Positions 60,453-64,000 of a DNA stretch of 64,000 bases are shown here, in pieces. The position numbers and the translations under genes were made by a program. Within the stretch, counting starts at the first letter, position 1. Every line of letters begins with the position of its first letter. Under the pieces are notes generated by a model. It did no database searches. It was given only the letters and a program-made list of their open reading frames with translations, and had not been told where the DNA came from. This DNA comes from Lucifuga dentata (lineage: Eukaryota > Chordata > Actinopteri > Ophidiiformes > Bythitidae). The stretch covers positions 1-64,000 of the forward strand of contig VXCM01000421.1 in NCBI GenBank assembly GCA_014773175.1. The letters are read 5' to 3'.

Positions 60453-63400
60453 CTAGACAAAAGAGAAAATCACTGAACCAGGAGGAATGGATCAACATTT
60501 TATGTATTAACCATGAAAACCTGCAACTTACTGATTTTGTAAAAATTTATAATTTTAGTGTGTTTCATCAAATCATAAATATTAACCTTGGAATAAGCAC
60601 CTGTATGACTGTGAACCAAATACCCCAAAAATAAATCAATAAACTATGAAAACAAAGAAGAACAGCCAAATATTTAAATCCACCAGTAATATTTCATATT
60701 CCATATTCCTGCCATATTCCTCCTGTGCAGTACAGACAGATGGTTGGCATGGAATGCTGTTGTTGGGCAGTAAGATTCCACAGTTCAGCTGGAAAATAAA
60801 CCATCGACCCTGAGGTGAGAAAAGCAGCTCTCCAGCGACAGTGGCACCACTGCAGACCATCTGTTGACAGACTAAAGCTTGCTGATGCGTTCTGTCTATG
60901 AAAAACCCAGTCCAATTTGTACTTCCCCTTCATTTTTCCATTAATTTTAGCTTATTGTTGTTAGGAGAATAGGCAGCGATTTCCCTTAACTCCTCTAGAG
61001 TTTGTCTAATTTATTGAAGAAGTGGGAAAGTGCTGCATATTTAAACAAAATTGTTGATCAGGGCGAGGTGCTCAGACAGCGGGAGGGAGGTCAGAACAGA
61101 ACTGCTGCTCCTTCATGTTTAAAAGAACAAGTTGAGGTGGTTCAGGTATCTGGTCAGGAAGTCTCCTAGTTGTCTCCCTGGCAGGGAGACAACTAGGAGA
61201 CAACTAATTCTGGGCGTGTCCAACCCGAAGAGGACAATGGGGCAGACCCACAATATGCAGGAGGGATTATGTTTGCATTCTACAGGTCATTCCCAGGGCA
61301 TTTCCTGGGAATGGATCCAAGGTAATCCAAGTCATCCCGGGAATGCCTTTGGATCCCCCAGGAAGAGCTGGAGGACTTGAACTAGGAAAAGGGACATCAA
61401 GCCTACTTTGCTTAGCTCATTACCAAAGAGACTTGGACTCAGATAGGCAGTGGAAAATGGATGGATGGCAAAATGGTTGATCAAGGCTGGTATGCCTTTA
61501 CATGAAGGGTATGTACCCTTCTAAGTGGTTGTGCTGCACCCTGAACAACCTATTGGCTAATCTGATTAGCTGTTCATTTACTACCCTACACACAACAAAA
61601 CAGACCTGCTAACCAATAATACAATCCTGCACATAGGTTTTATGCAAATATGGTACTTAGCCAGTGGGTTTATAGGTTCCTCCAAGGCAAGAGTTCTAAG
61701 CTACAGTAGCAATCAATCCAAAGTTCAAGCACAGGTCCTCTCTAGTTTTAATGAATGAGGTTAGACAAACTATTAAAAACCATCTGTCTGGTCCTGGAGG
61801 GCTCCTTAAAACACACCAGCTGCTGCTTCCCTCTGCTCCGCTTCAGATTCATTTAATTTGGCCTAATAGATGAGAATGGACAATCAAGAGTAAAAGTTTC
61901 CCTGTAGAAAATTGCAAATGTCTTCTTTTTCATTTTAGAAACACCTATAATACACGACTAACATAATAAGTGACAGGAAGCGCCTTGAGTGATTTATTGA
62001 GTCCTACTTTGCAACATCCTTTCTGTCTAGAATTGTAAAATCAAATGCAGTGCAAAGGGGCATCCCCTTCCAACTAGCGGTTCTGTAGCATATCACAAAC
62101 AGCTACATATAAAAGACTTATCTTTCATTTGCTGTTGCTTCTGCCACTTCTGACTTATTGATCTCTGAAGGAAATTTGTCTTGTGTTATCATCCAACCAG
62201 CACAGTGTAAACAGTGTGCAGAACAAGGCAGATGACACAAGTGCAATAGTACATCTTAGAACAGACACCATGCTGTCATATAAGCCATGGAGGTTGTTAA
62301 ATTCTTTCAGGAACGCAGCCAAGAAAATGGATAGATTAAGAAAGAAACATCTCATTACGTCCTCAGTTCATTCAGAGGTCAGGGTCTGTCTTTTCTGTCA
62401 GATTCCCCTGATCTCTGACCAACTCTGAGCAAAGGGAAACATATCTAAGATATCCTATTGATCTGGGATGCCCTAGAACTTCCAATTTACATTGCTGTCC
62501 AATTCTAACAGAGAGGGAGAGGGGAGAAAATTGGGTACGGAATGTAAAGAAGTCCACAATTTTGTAGAGATGATAGAGGAGGGGGAACAAGCAAAGGTGT
62601 GGGAGAGATAGAGGACAAGATGGAGGGTGAATTGAAGGAGGGGAAAGAAGGGGTGGATTAAGGGGATAAAGGGAAGAAAGTAAAATTTGAGAAATGTGAG
62701 GAGCAAGGAAAGGAGGAACCATAGACAGGGTTAAGTGAACATTTTAAGTCAAGACAGATGGGAAAACACAGCACAGACAGCTGAGGACCAGTGCGGGAGG
62801 AGGGGTCGGCTCTTTAAGACAGCTGTAAACAAATGAAGAGCTGGATCAGTAACAAGCTGATGGGATCAGATCCGTGTGATAAATATATAATCCCTGGATG
62901 AAGAGATCAGGTCTCTGTGTTAAACACCTGACCCTGGTAGACCTAATGCACAACAATCTGCAATGGCTCTACAATGTTGTGAGAAGGGAGGTGAAGTTAG
63001 TTCCCCTTGGACCTCTGAGTAAATCAGTTTATATGATTCCTATTTCCCAATCCCAACTCCACCACTGCAACCACCTTCTCATTATTTTGAACAAAACAAT
63101 GCTCTGTGGATTGCCCTCTTTTATTTATGCCTTCCACATTAAAACTATTAAAAGGGAGCACGCTGTCAAAGCACAACTTAAACTTACCTTAATTTTTGGG
63201 AATACAATTGGACCTACAAATGTTTAAAGCACAAATTGGCTAATAGTGCACAATCATCCCATTAAAAGTAAGACGTGTACATGCACATGGTACATTAGGA
63301 TTTCATTAATTTCCCACTGTGGACTTGCCAGAGTGTAGGAACAACATTTCAATACCAGCAATTCAATAAACCAAAGTTTAGGACATTTGCATTAAACTTC

Positions 63401-64000
63401 CTTCTCATTAGTTTATATGTCCAGCAGTACCCACTGATCATACTTGCCCTTTAATTCATAACTAGCTCATTAGAGTTTGCAGTTAAGTGGAACCCACTGG
63501 TTTTAATGCTGAATGCTAACAATGGTAGAAGTCTGGTGCCCTCCAACCCATACAGATAGATATAAACACACACACTGTGCACAATATGGCACGTAGCTTG
63601 TGTAGAAAAATAATGGCTACACTAAAATGCAGAAGCAGACTGTTAAGAACAGGCAGGCAGATAATACTAAAAGGATCTTGGATTTACTATGACTTTCTGT
63701 GGAGATTCTAAAAGCTTCTAAAATGATAAGATGACAGGCTTGTCATGTACCTTTTATGGATTATTGATTCACAGCCATTTAAATAACCTATTAAATACCA
63801 TACTCAAGAGGGACATTCAAGTCAAGGCACTCTGTGCTATTGAAAGCTGAGAAATGTCACATAAAGAGGAAGGAGACAGTAAAATCTGATGTCCTGGAAA
63901 TGATACTTCTAGATTTGCATGCAACTTGTGCCATTTTTGGTATTTAGCTGAGTACGTTGCAATGCATGCAATAGTAAAATAAGCTTCAAAGACTGCGAAT
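60453..64000 (-). other. rapgef6 intron upstream of exon A (continues beyond window)
   Basis: I looked for the expected upstream exons (Ser-rich SGCSIASDSG-type block) and saw none. Contains a decayed LINE tail (61131-61475) and otherwise unremarkable AT-rich sequence with a purine-rich strand at 62500-62720. Confidence 0.6.
61131..61475 (+). mobile_element. LINE 3'-end fragment (CR1/L2/Rex1-type reverse transcriptase tail)
   Basis: The plus reading RWFRYLVRKSPSCLPGRE, then GNAFGSPRKSW after a frame change, follows the C-terminal tail of fish LINE reverse transcriptases (RWFRHLVRM..., ...ERLGIPPEELEE). It ends with the usual ATGGATGG run at 61462-61469. Frameshifts and stops make it inactive. 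It lies in the rapgef6 intron, opposite in direction to the gene. Confidence 0.75.

Noticed and set aside
1..64000. CRISPR arrays, operons, prophage or bacterial defence genes
   Set aside because: Exon-intron structure, vertebrate gene family and fish transposons exclude a prokaryotic window; no spaced direct repeats of CRISPR type were seen.

Overview
The window reads as vertebrate, almost certainly teleost fish, genomic DNA. It carries one large multi-exon gene on the minus strand with short exons, GT-AG introns and long introns. The surrounding DNA is AT-rich and holds fish-type mobile elements (Tc1-like, hAT-type, TTAA-type and TA-type miniature elements, a LINE tail), CA/CT microsatellites and long homopolymers. 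There is no bacterial, plasmid or viral gene organisation.

Right part (24.85-64 kb): this is the 3' four fifths of rapgef6 (PDZ-GEF2), a guanine nucleotide exchange factor for Rap1/Rap2. It is read right to left. I placed 23 coding exons, including a 24-nt microexon, by matching splice sites and reading phase. Joined, they give 4311 nt, i.e. 1436 codons plus stop, once a duplicated contig end inside one exon is removed. Domain order is acidic linker, degenerate cyclic-nucleotide-binding domain, RasGEF N-terminal (REM) domain, PDZ domain, Ras-association domain, CDC25 catalytic domain, then a long Ser/Pro-rich tail ending in the class I PDZ ligand VSAV. Roughly the first 200 codons of the usual ~1600-residue protein lie beyond 64 kb. 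Two further candidate alternative exons sit in the introns: a 15-nt microexon at 43.69 kb and a large phase-matched exon at 30.0-30.8 kb.

Left part (1-24.85 kb): there is no gene I can identify. The first ~46 bases may be the end of a plus-strand exon with a consensus donor. The rest is intergenic DNA plus the rapgef6 3' UTR (3' end not resolved). It holds an hAT-type MITE with an 8-bp target duplication, two decayed Tc1-like elements, a degenerate ~21-bp tandem array of about 1 kb, inverted-repeat blocks, a TTAA-flanked foldback element and two copies of a TA-flanked palindromic MITE.

Assembly: seventeen single N bases occur. Most lie in homopolymers. Five are flanked by copies of the same sequence (at least three of them exact copies of 62-67 bp), the mark of contig ends joined without merging their overlap. 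Two of these hit rapgef6 exon sequence (26538, 46367) and will confuse automatic gene prediction.
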